From: Penelope pileata
Lineage: Eukaryota > Chordata > Aves > Galliformes > Cracidae
Length of the DNA: 64,000 nt
Assembly (NCBI GenBank): GCA_013396635.1
Contig: WBMW01000802.1
Span: 2,401,056 to 2,465,055, forward strand
Direction: 5' to 3'
Made by a program: the position numbers and the translations under genes. The notes under the pieces were generated by a model that did no database searches, was not told the origin of the DNA, and saw nothing but the letters and a program-made list of their open reading frames with translations. Shown here one piece after another: positions 44,612 through 55,800 of this stretch. Position 1 is the first letter of the stretch; every line of letters starts with the position of its first letter.

Positions 44612-47600
44612 GTGCTGATCTGACACTTGAAAGACCTGAATATGAAGGAATTTAATATGAATGGAGATCATGAGGGACACCTGTCAAAAAGAAGTTAATA
44701 TTTTAATAACATGATTAATGTAAGTCACTATAATCGCTATTTAGGGATGTTCCAATAGAACAGTACTAAGCATTTATTTTCTCTTCTGAAGTCCTGAGGG
44801 ACTAGGGAACTTCATATAGGTATCTGAAATTATTTTCCTAAATTTAGATCTGAAATTTGGAAATTCACCTCTAAAGTCCCTGTAAAATTTTTGTGGTTCT
44901 ACTTATAGTTCTGTCTCAAAGGACGTTTAAAAATGTCTAGACAACATAATCAGCTTTGAATTTTCAACACTATTTCCATCGTCTCAAGCAAAAAAGTTGT
45001 GGAGTGAAAAAAAAAATCTGAGTTTTTTGAATGAAAGCCATACACATGCAGAGAATATATGAAGCGTTTTGCTGAAATGTTGTATATCTTTTTATAACTA
45101 CATAGCAAGGATATTAGGAAAATACAAATAAAAGAAAGCTTTGACCTTATCAGTTAGAAGTACAAGATGAAGACAAAATGGAAAATTGTGTGTTTGCAGC
45201 TGTGGATAAGTCTTGTTTTGCTTTGTACACCTCAGAAATTGATTAAGAGCAGTTAATCTCTAAAAAAATATAGACTTGAAATGATGTCGAAGTTACCATT
45301 ATTTTTCAAAATCTATTGCAGAGCTGCTGGGTATACATGTTAAAGTTGATTAAGGAAGTAACATTTAAAACAGCTGGGATTTGTCCCAGGGAATACTGAA
45401 TCCAATAAAGCTAAATAATATTTGAATTTGAAACCATCTAGGACTTCAGGAACTTAGCGTTTCAGACTTATAAGTGTTAATGTTCCCTAGACACTAATAT
45501 CAGCAGATAAGCATGAAATAGAAATCTCTTGTCTTTGAGTCCTGGGTGAATTAAAGATGGCAAAGGCAGCACAAACTGACTGTGGGAGTGTTGTCTCTCT
45601 GACTGACAGCCTTTGAAGTACTGTTACCCTTATCTCTCCTTGCATCAAGGATACCTTGCATCAATTATAGCACAAAATCAGCCTCTTGGAAGAGCTTTCC
45701 TACAGGAGCCCAAGTATTATAGAGAAGAAGCTGCACTAGGTTCAGCGGTATGCTGCGGAATTATTTTTTTAGTGACTACAAGATACTCAGCAACAGAATT
45801 ATCTATAGACAGCTTGGAAATTTTGGGATGGCTAGCCCCTTTTCTGTGAAGCAGCATGGTGCTGCTCCCTCACAGCACACCTGCAGACAAGTGATGAAAT
45901 AACCATGCTTCTGTAGACTTGCAGATAGACCTTGGTCAGCAGAATTAGTCAGCTCACAGTTCCTTATATGAGAATCTCAACTCTCATTTGATAATTAACA
46001 ACAAAGCTGAAAAACGAAGGCAACGAGCAATCTTAGCCTTCAAACCAAAAACAGGATAAAAAAATCCTTTACCCATAAATTCAATAATTTGAGCCCAGAT
46101 TGCTGACTCCTGAACAACATAACTGGCAGCATTGGCATTGTATGAAGTTGTCTGGGATACATGGAGTCTCCACTGGAGATGTATGCGGTGTGTCTGTGTT
46201 AGAGATTGTCCTCACCATATCCACAGACAATATTCAGGGACAGTATCTTGTTTAACTCTCTGATGTTGATAAACAAACGGAGTGTTCTGAGCATAACTCT
46301 TTAACCTGAAAGTATCTACACTTTGAAAATGTATTTGAAACTTGTGTGTGCCTACACAACCATTAAACAGCCTACCCCCTTGAAGCACACAGCCTTTCTG
46401 AACCCACCGGCAGCAGGACCATCGGGCTTCTAACAGTCTCCTGATGATGAACATCAGGCTGCCAAGTCATGCCAAGTTCATCTGGATACAAGCTGACACT
46501 CTTGTGCATAGTATGGATGAATTCAAAGAGTTGTTCTTTAAACAGTTCATAGGGCAAACCAGATCTTAAAGCCTTAGCCGGGAGCTGACTAGAGGAATGC
46601 AGTTCTTGAAACAACTGCCATTGAGATACTTTCCACTTTAAATACATGTATTGATGTAGGTGAAACCTGTGCAATCAGGCTTGAAAAAGCCACTTCGCAG
46701 AGAGCCAGAAAAAATTTGTTCATTTGACTTTCCTTCTTCTCCACTCTTCATCTTATTATCAGATGGAGCCATGCAGCCAGGAGAATTAAGCAATAAGCTC
46801 TTCCTCTGGGATACCTGAGTTTATTTAGGTTCTGCTGAACATGCAGTGCATTGCTCTGCTTCATACACCTTAACAGCTAAACCCGGGCAGTGCTGACGTG
46901 CTGCTCAGTCCAGTATTGTACCCGGTACTGAGAAGGGAGCCAGGGCACTGGGTGTGGGTTTGGTGGTCTGTTGTTGTTCAAAGTAACGTCCAGAAAGGGA
47001 GATGAAGTACAACACCTGAAGCTCAGATGGGAAAATGTCCCCATGGACTGAAATTTTGGAAACAGTGTAAAATAGCCAGCATTGAAACATTTTTACTGCA
47101 GAAATAGCTACCTTTCTTCTTACAAGCAATGGCTGCTGTGAAAATGTTGTAGAGGCTGATTAGAAGAACTCGTATAGAAAATTGGGGTCTACTTGTCTCT
47201 TGACATTACTCACACTAGGAATTAAAATCTTTTTTAAAAAATACAAGGCCCTGAGCTCAAAGGAGTTGAAACTGCTGAACAGTGTTTGCAGCCAGGCAGA
47301 GCTCTGTCTCACCATCCCTCCAGCCTTCTGTCAGCCAGAACTGCAGCAGGGGGTACATTCCCCATCACCTCCTGCTCTGGCTGCATCCCACGGTTTCTTC
47401 CCCATTGCTCCCTGCTCCAGCTCCATCTCAGACACAGCCTCTGTCTTTCCCCCGTCTCTCACCAAGTGCTATTTGCAGTCCTCACAGCAGCACAACCACC
47501 CTCCTGCCCACAGGACACCTTGCTTGTCCTCCATAACAAATAATTACCAGTCCTCTAAGCAACCAGCAAAGGCTGTCTACAGGCAGCCCACAGGCCATAG

Positions 47601-49885
47601 AAGAGCAAAGGTGTATTTTTTTTTTTTTCCCAAAAGTACAGACATAGCTTTGCTGTGGGGTGCTGTGAGCATAGGAGCAGAGTATTGCTGCTCTATCAGC
47701 AGCAGCACGCAGAGGAGCTCTGCATAACCTGTTTGCTCTTCATCTTGCGGAAAGGCACTTATAACAAAACACATCAACAGCAATATATAACTCCTTACGT
47801 GTGTGCTATTTTAGTTTTGTTAAACGAAAAGAAATCTAATGAAAGGGAGACAAAACAGTGTACTGCAGGAGAGGCAATTTTCCTTGCAAATCAACTGTTT
47901 GGATCAGTCTGAATGGATACTATGTGGTTGGTAGGTGTTTCGCAACGGGCTATCATTCTGGCACTCTAATAGGAAGAATCATTTACAATGTTGTCATTTA
48001 AATGACAGAACTTTATATTTATCTGTCAAAAAAAAAAAAAAAAGTATTTGTCTGCCGAGATCCCTGCAGCTTTTCATTCTACAGTGCACATGGAATTACC
48101 TAAAACATTACTGCCATGAGGTGGCTATGTATGGCTCAATTATCTTTTTCAAGAAGCCTTCTGCCATCACGTTCTATTGCAGAAATAAACTGCAGACATG
48201 CTCCTCACCAGCCATGAACGCAGCTGCCATTTTGGAACCTGATGGCAAGCCAGGCTGTGCACACTAATTGATGTGATGGGAAACAACACCCTCCACCCTT
48301 TATGAAGTGATTACTTGCATCTGCTCACAGTTTTTGGGATGTCTTTTGGGCAGGGTGTCTTACAAGAAAATGATCACTGAAATGGAAGCATTTTATAAGA
48401 AAACTGCAAAAAGCATACAAATCACTTCATCAAATACTTCTATCATGTCTCCCATTTGGAGAAATAGGCTTAAGTTTAAGTTAGGTTTCAGTGGAATGTG
48501 CCTCCTTCCATTTTACTTCCAAAACCAGATCAGGTCTGGCCAAATGGGGGGACTCTGAATTTCAGTTCACATATGAGTAGCTGCAGACTTCTTGGAGGCT
48601 GGCAGGTACATTTCCTGGAGACTTTGAGCAGGATCTAGGTCAGACTGTCAAAGCAGCATAGTCGTTCACTGAGATTGCTGTTCCTGTCAGGCACTGGGGA
48701 AATGTTCAGTATCAGGACCAAAGGCAAGTCATCTGTTACACTTTTTTCATCTTTGGCAGCAAACATAACTTCCGTCACTCAATAATTGCATTGTGCCCAG
48801 AGCCCACTCCACATTGTGGACTGAATGAGTTTGAGATCCTGATTAAAAAAAGGAAGAGGAAGCCATCATTCCAGACTCTAAAGATAAGATGTCTTTATCC
48901 TGACTCGAGTGCACAGCTAGGCCGGGGAAGGGAGCACCTTTCCATGTACTCCATCTTCCACCACGGCATTGCCAGGAGGAATCACAGGCACAGTAACATC
49001 TACATCACTCCACAGTAGGAAGCTAGCTCTTAAGTAGAAGATGCGGAATATACCAGCAGATTTATCGGGCTAAAAGTCTGCAGATACATTTTCATTCTGA
49101 ATTTGCATTCAGTTTACCTGCCTAAGGCAAATGAAGATTAGCATCCATTGCCATGCTGTAGTGGAGCAATTTACCCTATGCTTCTCATAAACTACCCTGG
49201 GGAAAAAATAATGATGGCAGGTTTGGGCCATCCAACCTGATTATCAGAGTTTAAATCAGCTGTCTTGGTCAGGCAGCAAGTCCACGGGCTGCCTTGTGTC
49301 ACATATCTTTCATCTTGTAATCTGCTGTCAAATGAGGAGTCATTTGGGACCTGCTGCTGTTACATATACACTCTTTGCCTACCATGAATCTAATTTTGTA
49401 GTTATTGTACTTTTAAAATACCCTTTTTCTTCTCAGCTCCCTTTTTGCCCTGAGGAGAATCTGAAAAAGCCAGGCTGATTGTAACCTGAAATGGATGTGA
49501 TGGCAGACAGGTGTCACGAGTGCCTGAGATTGTGAGAGATGGCTCTAGTTAGAGATAAGGTGAGGTAGAGTTCACACATCACTCCAAGAAATTCAGTGCT
49601 GCTTCTCTTCGTTACTTCTCTGAAAAGACACTTGCTGTCCTTGGTGCTTTCAGAAGAAGGAGGTTCAGGGGTAATCAGCATGCAAGCAAATAGTGGATAC
49701 AACCATAAGGAAAAGAAGCATGATATTATTTTGCTGTCATTGTGGCTTTTTTTTTAGCTATGAGCGACATAACTATAACAGTAAATCATAAATCTTAAAA
49801 AATTGTCTCTTAAACATTGAATAAAGCAAGGAATATTTGTGTGATGTGCTATTTTGACTTCTGTTTTTGCTTTGTGTAATTGCAG
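44612..49885. other. Intron, no gene seen
   Basis: Rest of the 5.7-kb intron. A GC-rich, C-rich stretch at about 47280-47560 is open for 181 codons (47182-47727) but shows no domain and is Ser/Pro-rich low complexity. A16 lies at 48028-48043. The acceptor tract TTGCTTTGTGTAATTGCAG ends at 49885. No RNA gene was recognised. Confidence 0.55.
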
Positions 49886-49975
49886 GACATGTTCATATCA
49901 CTGACTTTAACATTGCAACCATAGTGAAAGGCTCAGAAAAGGCTTCTTCTATGGCTGGCACAAAACCCTATATGG
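49886..49975 (+). CDS. STK32B: STK32B kinase exon: DFN motif and activation loop
   Basis: Coding exon of 90 bp between TAATTGCAG and GTAAGT. It starts with two bases that finish a Gly codon and ends with one base of an Ala codon, so both flanking introns are phase 1. It encodes HVHITDFNIATIVKG followed by the activation segment to AGTKPYM. The DFG motif of ordinary kinases is DFN here (codons at 49903-49911). The Asp is kept and the Gly is replaced by Asn, as in all STK32 family members I know. AGTKPYM with the following APE is the P+1 loop. KGSEKASS differs slightly from remembered human KGAERASS. The reading frame runs on into the intron for 80 bases before a stop, which is not biologically meaningful. 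Confidence 0.96.
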
Positions 49976-51373
49976 GTAAGTTTTCAAGACAATTACAAAA
50001 ATGTAAGAATATTCACACAATAATGTTGACTGATTGTATATTAAAAGAATTTTAAGTTGTAAAAGCATGTAACAAATGTGATTGACTTCTTTTTTTGATA
50101 GTGTTTGTTAGCAATAGAAAATATCAGAGATGAAGGAATTGGAAAGGAATTTGGTCTCTACAGTGCTTTTAGTCAGGGTCTGCTTGGTTCTGTAAAGCAA
50201 ATTCAGGAGAGGCTCAGCTGTGTTATTTCCTGCAAAGCCCCACAGCTGGAGACAAGAATATATGATTACGTTTGCACTGCTGTGGCTGTGATCTACCAGA
50301 GAATGTGTAATGTCAGTGGAAAAGTGTCTAGGCACATCCTTAATTGCATTGCTATGTTGAATTCCTCAAAAATTTTGTCTGTTTAATTAGAGTCCTAGAA
50401 AACTAACCACTTAAGCACTTGCCGTATGTTGTTGATGGACATTAAATATGTTTTAATCTTGTGCTTTAAATGCATAGATGGAAGGCTGGGAGAGTAAAAT
50501 GCAGTTCACCTGTCTTCATGTGTCTAAAAATTATGCATCATGGATAATAATTCAAACTTCACCTGAAGTTGAAGGGCAGAAGGCATCTCCTGGAGGTCAT
50601 TTGTCCCACCAATTTGTCTGCTAGTTTCCTCAAATAGGAATAGTGCATTTTGTCCAACCTGTGGCTTCCTACTCATCTGCTGTTTTAATTCTGTGTATGC
50701 AGAACCACCATAGCATGAAGAGATGACTAGCTAAAGACTAAACATATTCAGGTACTGGAAACCAGGCTAAGAGGTGTGTCTGTCTACAAGAGACTATCTA
50801 GCAGGAGTGCTCGGAGCATGTGTAAAAACTATGCACTGAAAAAATGGCATAGAGTAAGAGAAGTAGGAATTACTTCCCAAGAAGTAGGAATTAACATATT
50901 TTGCTTTTCACAACACAAAGAACACTGTACCAACCTGCTCTTGATGAAGCAGGCAGATATCTTCAGAATACTGATGTATCAGCTGTGATATTTTCAGAAA
51001 TAGCTCCCCTGTTTTGGGAGTTAGTAGGATACAGCAGCACACGTTGCCAAACTGGGCCACTTATGTCCAGTGCACCAACCTGGTGCTGGGTAGCTGACTC
51101 CTCTAAATGTACTCAAAACAGACCAAGAAATGTTTTGCTCGAGCATCTTGTTTTCTTTTTTCTTTCCACTAAAAACTTTCATCCTACTGTATTGAACTTG
51201 TTAGCAATGTTGGCAATGGCAAAACAAAGATGCCCTAGAATATTGTATCTGGTTTGAGAAGGAAAAAAAGTGAGGGTGCAGTACAGAGCTGGAGAGAGAG
51301 GAAGATGGGTGATGGGAGCGTCTGGGCTCACCTCAGCTCATGGAGCCATTATGTCCCTGAACCTTTCTCCCTC
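49976..51373. other. Intron, no gene seen
   Basis: Start of the 13-kb intron. A 14-bp direct repeat (AGAAGTAGGAATTA) occurs at 50859 and 50880. A frame of 118 codons at 50901-51257 has no recognisable domain. Confidence 0.55.
50859..50893. repeat. 14-bp direct repeat
   Basis: AGAAGTAGGAATTA occurs twice, exactly, 21 bp apart. Confidence 0.85.
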
Positions 51374-51923
51374 TGTCTTAGTTTCTAACAGAAGTTACGC
51401 TTCTCATAGTGTCGAGTATGAAGCTATGTTATGGCTTCAGAAGATAAACAAAAACTGATAACATCCTGGCAGTGTTGAATGGAGCCGAGGACATAACTCA
51501 CTTCCGCATTCCTCTGCCAGTGAAATAGTTAAGGGGGGCATAAGGAGCTGGGAACTGGGAGGGGACAGGACCAGGGCAGCTGACCCAAATTGACCAAAGA
51601 GCTATTCCATGCCATATAACATCATGTGATTGGTTTGTTGGGTTTCCGGGTGCTCTTCGTTATGGAAGGGGCTAGCCAGGAGTAAGGGTCGCTGCTGGCT
51701 GTGAGCCCTTGCTCTGCATATCCTCTTTGTGTGTATATATATATGTATATACATGTGTACTGTTATTACTTTTGTTCTCTTTACTATTTTAGTAAATAGC
51801 ATTTATCTCAACCCATGCATTTTACTGCATACCTCTCTACTTCTCTCCCCCATCCCATTTGGGGAGGGGGGAGGGTGAGTGAATAACTGTGGAACTTAGC
51901 TATCTGCTGGGTAAACCACGACA
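51374..51923 (+). mobile_element. Solo LTR E with perfect 5-bp target duplication, sense
   Basis: Same family as C and D, here on the + strand. It begins TGTCTTAGTTTCTAACAGAAG and ends GGGTAAACCACGACA. The flanks are CCCTC at 51369-51373 and CCCTC at 51924-51928, a perfect 5-bp duplication. Inside are GGACAGGACCAGGGCAGCTGACCC, ATTCCATGCCATATAACATCATGTGA, a TATATATATATG tract, TAGTAAATAGC (polyadenylation-like) and the G-rich TTTGGGGAGGGGGGAGGG before the 3' end. It is 550 bp long. No internal sequence adjoins. In its sense orientation it could donate a polyadenylation signal to STK32B transcripts, which is inference only. Confidence 0.93.
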
Positions 51924-52572
51924 CCCTCAGATACAACAATATCACAAAAGAAAAAAAAGTGAAAGAAAAATGCTCTCTTTCCCTTTATGAAGAGACTAGA
52001 GCACTATCCACCAGCTTACTGTTTCTCCAGTGCCTTCCTCACCTCTTGGAAATGCAAAAATACTGCAGAAGTTACAAGTTCAGTCTTTTCTACTCAGAAA
52101 GAGTCTGAAGTGTCATCTTCGCATTTATTTGGAGTTGTGAGAAGGCAGAAAAGCTTTTAAAGCTGTTAAAAAGCTCAGTTTCATGTGAAAAGTGATGGGT
52201 GAGGATTCTCTGTTGCACAAATCAGGTATCAAAGCTTCAGCAAAACTCAGACATTAGGAGTTTGACAGATTGGTCAGACACTCTGTGCTGCTGCTTTTTT
52301 TTTTCTAAATGTGTTGATTTTACTTCTTTTCCTCTTTAAATTTTATGAACAGTTACATCCTTAAGTTAAATGCTACAACTTTTTTTCAGCTGCAGTACTC
52401 AGATTAGAAAAGTCTCGTTTTCACTCCTGATGGTTAAGTCCGTACAATTTCTGGCTTTAAAGCTGCATCCCACACTTTCTATGTGAATCTGTGTAAGCCA
52501 TTTAGACAATGACTGAAACAAGGAAAAAAGACACAGGGACTATGGCACCAGGTTTGGTGGCCAGTTTTTATT
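51924..52572. other. Intron, no gene seen
   Basis: AT-rich intron between LTR E and a CR1 copy. Nothing else recognised. Confidence 0.5.
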
Positions 52573-52833
52573 ACAGAATCATAGAATTAATCTATCTAGA
52601 TGGTAAAAGACCTTCAAGATCATCAAGATATACCATCAGTCGGACCTACCTTGTCCCATCCTTAAACTATATCTACACATCTCCTAAGTACCTCCAGGGA
52701 TGGGGACTCCACCATTCCCTGGGCAGCCCATCCCAATGCTTGACCACTGTCTACACAAATAAATTCTTCCTAACATCCCATCTAAACCTTCCCTCATGCA
52801 ACTTGAGGCTGTTTCCTTGCATCCTATCACTTG
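52573..52833 (-). mobile_element. CR1-type LINE fragment, antisense
   Basis: ACAGAATCATAGAATTAATC, GACCTTCAAGATCATCAAG, CCAGGGATGGGGACTCCACCATTCCCTGGGCAGCCCATCCCAATGC and AATTCTTCCTAACATCC are CR1 landmarks of another subfamily. About 260 bp long. The 110-codon + frame at 52509-52841 is a repeat shadow. Confidence 0.92.
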
Positions 52834-55800
52834 ACGCCTAAGAAAAGATTACCAGGAATTTAAATTATGCTTTAACCTCACTGTAACAAGACAAAATCCC
52901 CCTCAGGCAAGTCATGTGCTGAGCAGCAGAACTAAGGAAACTTAGTGGTTCCTATAAGATATACCTTACGCTGTCCTGGTTTTCATGATGATGAGGTATG
53001 AGTTTTGATGAAAGCTGTTTTCCCCTCTGAGATATTTATAAAGACTCACTTCCAGGTGAATCTTGTTACCTTTAATCAGATATGAGAGCACCCTGCAGTC
53101 CTTTCCTTAGTAGAGGTACTTACAGGATTTCTCAGTTCTTCCTATGGTCAATTTAGGGAAATATAAACCGAAAAAAAGAGAAAAAAAAGAAAAAAACATT
53201 ATCTTTAAAGCCTGTATTTGTATTTCAAATCTGATTGGAATAGGCTGCAAAATTGCTAGGAGCAGTTCACTTGCATGCAGCATGACTGTATAAAACAGGT
53301 ATTCAGGAAAAAGTGCAGTGAATTGATATTGTAAAAAAACCCTAGCTGTTTTGATTAAGATACGTATCTTGTAATTCTAAGCGTGGTGTGAGTCAGCTCC
53401 CACAGTTTTTTCTTAATCCCACTTCATTTTAGCCTTTCCGCTGTTAAATCTCAGTCAGCCTGAATTTTTTCCCTGCCTGTTTCCCTATTACTGAATGGTT
53501 ACACTGAACACAATGTATTTGAACCTGAACATTTATTCAGAAACCGTGGTAGTTTCTCAGCCTTCCTCCTTCCCAGCTGATTGATTCAGATACATGGAGT
53601 ACCTGCCACACAGAGGCAACAAAAGTGGAAAACAGTGAATCTGGAAGGAGTGAGACCAACAGCCTGGCGAGACAAGTTACTTCCAAATGCCTCTGCAGTT
53701 TTACTTCTCAGAGCCATTAACTTGAAATGCTGAACTGAATTCATCTTCTTGACATACAAGGGTCTTTAGGATTTCTGTTGACGACTGCAGCTGTGAAATA
53801 TAATCTGGGCTTTAATTTGGTTTAGGAAACGTTTGTGTGTCACCCATATCTGATGTTATCATTACAGATTTACTGCTCAAATCTACCAGCAACTGTGGGT
53901 GCTCTCAACGGTTTTATTGTACCAGCAGCCCTTTGAAAACTCATAGATTTTCAAGCTATCATACTCTTAAACTGGCAACAATGGCCAAATATCCTTTGAG
54001 ACACAGCTGACTTTTGACAGATATTTCTTCTGCCAACAAACATGCACAAACACTTGTGGGGGGAGCCCCCTCTGACCCACACTGGGAGCATGGACCAGGA
54101 AAGCCAGCACAGGGCACGATGAGGTTCCTGGCCTCAGCCTGTGCCTGGGATACTCTGTTCTGGCTGTTTCTTCCTGCAGAAGGCTATTCATGAGGGCTGC
54201 TGAGATTTAAAGCAAGTCTGCATTTGCCTAGCTGGAACTCTATGAGAAAATATATATATATACGTATTTTTTACACTACCACTGATACAAGTTGCAAGCA
54301 ATACCCTTGTGTCTCAGAGTACTGGGCACCAAATTACAATACTTGCCCTCCCTCCCTACAGTAGGCTGGTCAGCTACAAAGCAAAATGTTAAGTATTAAA
54401 TATATCTAGAAATCATTACAGATAATACCTTTTGTTTATTCCTCACTCCTGGGTAATTTAAGAACTATATGTGTCCTATAGCATATGCTTTTTACTCCTT
54501 TTTATTTTTTTCCCTTCTCTGTTTCTGGTGGTAGGGGACTTAGGTAGAGGCTTTGGGGCTTTCTTCAGCACAGACTGAAGTTATCCAAATATTGCACCAT
54601 GACTTAACTTCAAATCAAACTAATAAAAAATATTTTGTGATATAAGTACATCTGGAAAAAAAAAATACAGAGCCCAAAAGATCAGTGGTAAATTAATTGA
54701 ACAGCTTCAGCTACCCCTTCATGCCTTACATGCTTGTTATCTCAGATTTTCACAGCTGCTTTCATAGGTTGCTGTCATGGTGAAGAATAGCTGCGTGTCT
54801 GAGATTACCAGAAATGTGGATTTGCAGAAAGGTTCACCAAACTTTTAAAATGTGTGAGTCATCCAGCTATTAATTAATACTGCGTGGGAGTACTATTGGA
54901 GTAAGAGGAGAGATAGTGCATGTCCTGATGCCAACCGTACACACAAAGTAAAAATATCCTGTAGGGCTAAATTTGTTCCCGAGGTAGTTACAATACATCA
55001 GGGACAAATTTGGAGTTAGATTTTCAAAAGTGTTCAAACGTGGCCTTATTTGTGTTTATAATAAGCAGCGCTCTGAATTGAAACAGTTGTTTGCAGGTAG
55101 CTGCTTTTCGAGTGCTTTTAAGGCTGTGTTTAGTTTTCTAAAACTTCTACTCTTCCTACAGAGGGTTTGACTGCCTATCTACAGAGCCTTGTTGGTGCTG
55201 CTTCTGCTTGCCCTTTTGATCTCAAGGAAATATCATGAGTTCTGCTTCTTCTGATAAGCAAGAACCGAGAGCAGATGTGAGGCTTGGAGGTGCTCAGATG
55301 AACACTCCCCTGTGCTGGTGAGATTCCAGCTTGTGCTGGGAGCACCAGGGCTGAGGGGATTAAATGCTGGGCTGCAATGGGGCACTCTGGCTCTGCTCTG
55401 ATATTAAAAAGTAGAAGCACAAATGGCTGAAAAAACTCAGGAGATCAGGGAAAACGTTCCAGTCTGCAGCCTTTTTTCACCTTTCTGTTCTCTTTGTCTT
55501 GCTACTGCTGTTTGAGAGATCTTCCAGCAAAACTGCTAGTATAATCATTTCTTTGACTATTCTGGTCAAAAATAGACACACTGAATTCAGGTGGCAGTTC
55601 TAGCTTTTTTCTTTTCCTTTTTTTTAAACCTGCCTGAAAAAGATCTTAAACAATATAGAGCTCTGCAGGCAGCTGTATGAGGGAAGACAACTCCAGCAGA
55701 GGTGGGAGAAGGGACAACATGAAGGCACCTCCAGCAGCCTAATGGGGAATTTCTGTCCCCCAGATGACTTCTGTTCTTGGGTCAAAAAATGAGACTACCA

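Noticed and set aside
44268..44623. Two overlapping + frames of 93 and 95 codons
   Set aside because: Translated antisense CR1.
49867..50055. 62-codon frame through the DFN exon
   Set aside because: It uses the correct frame for the exon but begins in the intron acceptor and reads past a strong GTAAGT donor. Only 49886-49975 is coding.
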